From CAZIUL01 sp964542475 (lineage in GTDB: Bacteria > Planctomycetota > B15-G4 > CAYZWU01): a stretch of 7,537 nucleotides of DNA. The DNA lies in assembly GCA_964542475.1 (NCBI GenBank), contig CAZIUL010000106.1:1-7537 (forward strand), read 5' to 3'. The position numbers and the translations under genes were made by a program. The notes under the pieces are model-generated. The model was not told the DNA's origin and made no database searches. It was given only the letters and a program-made list of their open reading frames with translations. Below, one piece after another: positions 4,647 through 7,537 of the stretch (positions are counted from its first letter, which is position 1; each line of letters begins with the position of its first letter).

Positions 4647-7537
4647 CAAACGACCCCTTCCGTCAACATCGTTTCCATCATGGCGTGGATCTGCTGGTCG
4701 GTAAAGTGTTTCGAGTGGATGGCCTGGACGGGACACCACGCCGCGCACGTTCCGCAGCCCTTGCAGAGCGCCTCGTTGATGCGCGCCACATGGGTTCCGG
4801 GCGAGACCTCGACAAGGGAGGGCGCATGGAAGTCGCAGATTGACACGCACATCCCGCACGCCCTGCAGGCGTCTTCCATGACGGTCGCGGTCGTGGGTTC
4901 GAGCTCGATCTCGTCGCGGCAGAGAATTTCGCCCGCCTTGGCTGCCGTGGCCGATGCCTGGGACATCGCGTCAGCGATGTCCTTGGGACCCTGGACCGTT
5001 CCCGCGAGGAAGATCCCGGCGGTGTGAGTCTCCACCGGGCCGAGCTTGGGGTGGCGCTCCATCATGAAACCATCCGGCGAGCGCGGCACCTTCAGCATCT
5101 CGCGGAAGTTCTGGGCTTCGGCCTCGTTCGGCCTGATGGCCAATGCAAGCACGACAGCGTCCGTTTCGATCTCGAACTCCTTGTTCATGAGCTTTTCATG
5201 GAAACGGACTGTTGTGCCCTTTTTCCCGCTGGAAACCTCGGGCTTCATGTCGTCGGGATACTTCAGGAACACGACACCCGCGCCGCGCGCTTCCCTGTAC
5301 ATCTCCTCCATGCTGTGGCCCTGGGTGCGCATGTCGCGGTAGAGCACAACAACCTCGGTTCCCATCTTTGCGAGGGCAAGGGCCTGCTTGACCGATGCGC
5401 CGCAGCAGTACCTGGAGCAGGCCGGGTTGTTTTCGGGATCGCGCGAGCCCACGCACTGGATGAACACCGCTCTTTTCGGCGCTTCCCCGCTGTCGTAGCT
5501 TTCGAAATCTGTTTTCAGATGTCCCTCGAGCTCAAGGTTGGTCATTATGTTTGCATGCTTGCCGTGACCGTATTCGCCTTTTGGGTCGTGTATGGTGGCG
5601 CCGATGGCGAGGATTATGGCTCCCGCCTTTATCTTGTTTCCGGTTGTGGACACCTCGAAATTGCCCACGAACCCCGAGACCCCGTTGACCTCGGTTCCGG
5701 TCATCACCTTGACATTGCTTTTCTCTAACTCGCCGACTTTTGAGGACAGGACATCTTGCGCCTTTGCATTCGAAGGATAGAGACGGTGGAGTTCGTTGAG
5801 GCGGCCTCCAAGCTTTTTGGACTTTTCCACGAGCACCGTTTCGATGCCCTGTGAATCGAGCTGAAGCGCAGCCTGGATTCCTGCAATCCCTCCGCCTATG
5901 ACCACGGCGGATCGTGTTGCGGGAATCTTGCTTTTCGAGAGCGGCATGAGCCACCATGCTCTTACAACACCCATTCTGAGCTGGTCCATTGCCCGCTTGG
6001 TGGCTTCCTCTGGTTCGTTCGAATGGACCCAGGAGCACTGGTCCCTGATGTTCACCATTTCGAAGAGGTACGGGTTCATTCCTATCCGGGACAAGGTCTC
6101 CTGAAAGACCGGCTCGTGGGTGCGCGGCGTGCACGCGGCAGCCACCACCCTGTTCAGCTTGTGTTCCAGTACTTTTTCCTGGATGCTTTTCTGGCCGGAA
6201 TCGGCGCATGTGAAAAGATCACGCTCGACAAGCACCACGCCGGGAAGTGTCTTGGCATAGGCTTCAAGCTTTTCCACGTCCACAACGCCCGCGATGTTGA
6301 TGCCGCAGTGGCAGATAAAGACTCCGATACGCGGTGTCCCTGATGTATCGAGGGGAGTTATGTCCGACGGCTTTTCCTCGATCCTCTCTTCTACCAGCAT
6401 GCCCGCGGCTTCTGATGCAGCGCCCGAGCCCTGGGCAACGCAGTCGGGGATGTCCTCGGGCCCCTTTGCACAGCCGGCCACGAGAATGCCGGGTTTTGTA
6501 GTCTGCAGAACTTTCCCCTCGGCGTGCTTGACCTCGAAGTATTCGTCGTGGTCGAGGCTGACCCCGAGGATCTCGGCGAGCTTGCTGTTTCCCGCGGACG
6601 GGACAGCAGCCGAGGCAAGCACCACCATGTCGGCATCAACACGCCCGGGCTTTCCCTTGTCCATATCCTCCACGTGGATGGACAGGTTCTCCGTATCCGG
6701 TATCACGCTGATCTTTGCGGGCCGTCCCTTGAGGTAGGTGATCTTGGGGTACTCTTTCGAGCGCTGGTAGAACTCCTCGTACCCCTTGCCGAAAGCGCGG
6801 ATGTCGGAGAACATTATCTGAATCTCCTTGATCTCGTCGTGGTGCTGCAGCGCGAGCATGGCGTCTTTGATGGTGTTCATGCAGCAGAACCGCGAGCAGT
6901 ACTGCCGATTGCACTCGCCGCGTACTCCAACGCACTGGACGAAGACGATCTTTTCCGGGATTTTTCGGTCCGAGGGGCGTAATACGTGCCCTTGCGTGGG
7001 CCCTGACGCGTTTAGAAGCCTCTCGAACTCCATGCCTGTGAGGATGTTCGATGAGGTGCCGTAACCGTAGAGCTTCATGTCATACGGATCAAAGATGTCA
7101 AAGCCTGTGGTGACGATGATTGACGAGACTTTGATTTCCACGTCCTCGGGTTTTTGGTCGTGGTTCACCGCGCCTGTTTCGCAGGCTTTCATGCACTGGT
7201 CGCAAATGATGAACTCGTCGTTCATGCACGCTTGTCTGTCGATCGTGTAGGTGTTGGGCACGGCCTGGGGGAACGGGGAGTAGATCGCCTTGCGCGCGCC
7301 GAGCCCCACGTCGAACAGGTTGGGCACGACAACAGGGCAGCCTTCCGCGCAGATGCCGCAACCCGTGCATTTGTCCGCATCGATGTAACGGGGGTGCTTT
7401 CGTACGGTTACGCTAAAATTGCCCTCGCGGCCCTTGCAGTCGACAACTTCAGAGTATGTGAAGGTGTCGATGTTCGGATGTCGACCGACATCCATCATCT
7501 TGGGGCCGAGAATTCATATGGAGCAGTCCATGGTGGG
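4646..7537 (-). CDS. hdrA: Tandem HdrA-HdrA fusion selenoprotein (partial, N-terminus outside window)
   Basis: The frame enters from the right edge as PTMDCSI, crosses an in-frame UGA at 7516-7514 (Sec), then continues ILGPK and 950 residues to TGA 4648-4646. Numbered from the first Met after Sec (7498): module 1 (1-385) has the inserted ferredoxin domain (C44, C47, C50, C54; C91, C99, C102, C106) and the end of the FAD fold (LVAGCAKGPED) but no C-terminal ferredoxin. Module 2 (388-945) begins a new HdrA with RIGVFICHCG, C431, C456 and C488, has FAD motif VIGGGIAG (533-540), IQCVGSR and LAGTVQGPKD, and ends with two 4Fe-4S motifs (C878-C888, C912-C922). Module 2 lacks both the Cys/Sec site (YPSNAKAQDVL replaces it) and the inserted ferredoxin. 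By comparison with the other HdrA, roughly 200 residues are missing, so the whole should be near 1,150 residues with two flavins. It resembles BamE-type and other double HdrAs of anaerobic Desulfobacterota. It is coupled to mvhD. Confidence 0.92.
4654..4661 (-). promoter_or_regulatory. Ribosome binding site of mvhD inside the HdrA 3' end
   Basis: GGAAGGGG at 4661-4654 lies seven bases before the ATG at 4646. The stop of the tandem HdrA and this start share one base (TGATG), a layout typical of translational coupling and of subunits made in equal amounts. Confidence 0.6.
7476..7493 (-). promoter_or_regulatory. Bacterial SECIS-like hairpin of the tandem HdrA
   Basis: Counting from the base after UGA, bases 21-27 (GGAUGUC) pair perfectly with 32-38 (GACAUCC), leaving the apical loop GGUC at 28-31. 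A loop starting with GG is the hallmark of bacterial SECIS elements, and as I recall the E. coli fdhF element also exposes a GGUC-type loop. The hairpin encodes DVGRHP, so it is compatible with the conserved protein sequence. Confidence 0.85.
7514..7516 (-). other. In-frame UGA read as selenocysteine in the tandem HdrA
   Basis: TGA at 7516-7514 is flanked in frame by PTMDCSI on one side and ILGPKMMDVGRHPNI on the other, the conserved HdrA segment with Sec in place of the usual Cys. Only 21 bases upstream of it are in the window, but they match the same segment of the other HdrA in the same frame. A gene caller without Sec support would start this protein at 7498 and lose its N-terminal domain. 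Confidence 0.87.

Noticed and set aside
4647..4859. N-terminal extension of MvhD to 4859
   Set aside because: The extension is a frame-shifted reading of the HdrA C-terminal ferredoxin; the ATG at 4646 has a ribosome site and the usual family start.
356..7537. Archaeal (methanogen or ANME) origin
   Set aside because: Hdr genes suggest it at first, but the hairpins directly behind UGA in the coding sequence are the bacterial arrangement.

Overview
The window looks like a piece of a genome from an anaerobic bacterium, most likely a sulfate reducer or syntroph of the Desulfobacterota (former Deltaproteobacteria). It carries an operon of soluble, flavin-based heterodisulfide-reductase (Hdr) electron-transfer proteins. 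All operon genes lie on the minus strand and read right to left; the start of the operon and its promoter lie beyond position 7537. A bacterial rather than archaeal (methanogen or ANME) origin is inferred from the two selenocysteine signals: their hairpins lie directly behind UGA inside the coding sequence, as in bacteria, whereas archaeal SECIS elements lie in untranslated regions. Strong GGAGG-type ribosome sites fit this.

Layout, in order of transcription. (1) 7537-4646: a very long protein made of two HdrA modules in tandem, 5' end cut by the window, with an in-frame UGA at 7516-7514. (2) 4646-4185: MvhD, the 2Fe-2S electron-transfer subunit, with a one-base stop/start overlap. (3) 4183-3011: an HdrC-HdrB fusion (HdrD/BamD type) with two 4Fe-4S motifs and two complete CCG domains. 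(4) 2986-509: a second HdrA fused at its C-terminus to its own MvhD domain. Its reading frame crosses an in-frame UGA at 2377-2375, so a standard gene caller would split it into two genes (2986-2375 and 2359-509). (5) 505-356: a 49-residue zinc-ribbon protein. A converging plus-strand gene, the tail of a sulfatase, ends at 131. The 224-base gap between them holds small hairpins and a short repeat but no convincing gene.

The main result is that both HdrA proteins are selenoproteins. At each UGA the frame is open on both sides, the flanking residues match the conserved HdrA segment (D-C-[PS]-I-U-I-L-G-P-K-M-M) with Sec where most HdrAs have Cys, and a SECIS-like hairpin follows. In both copies the apical loop starts exactly 28 bases after UGA, although the stems differ in sequence.

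Inferred function: the proteins could form one cytoplasmic complex. The HdrA flavins would bifurcate or confurcate electrons, the MvhD units would connect to a donor or acceptor encoded elsewhere, and the HdrCB subunit would act on a disulfide or another low-potential partner. The set HdrCB + tandem HdrA + MvhD resembles BamD-BamE-BamF of the class II benzoyl-CoA reductase complex and the multi-copy Hdr complexes of sulfate reducers. The substrate cannot be told from this window.
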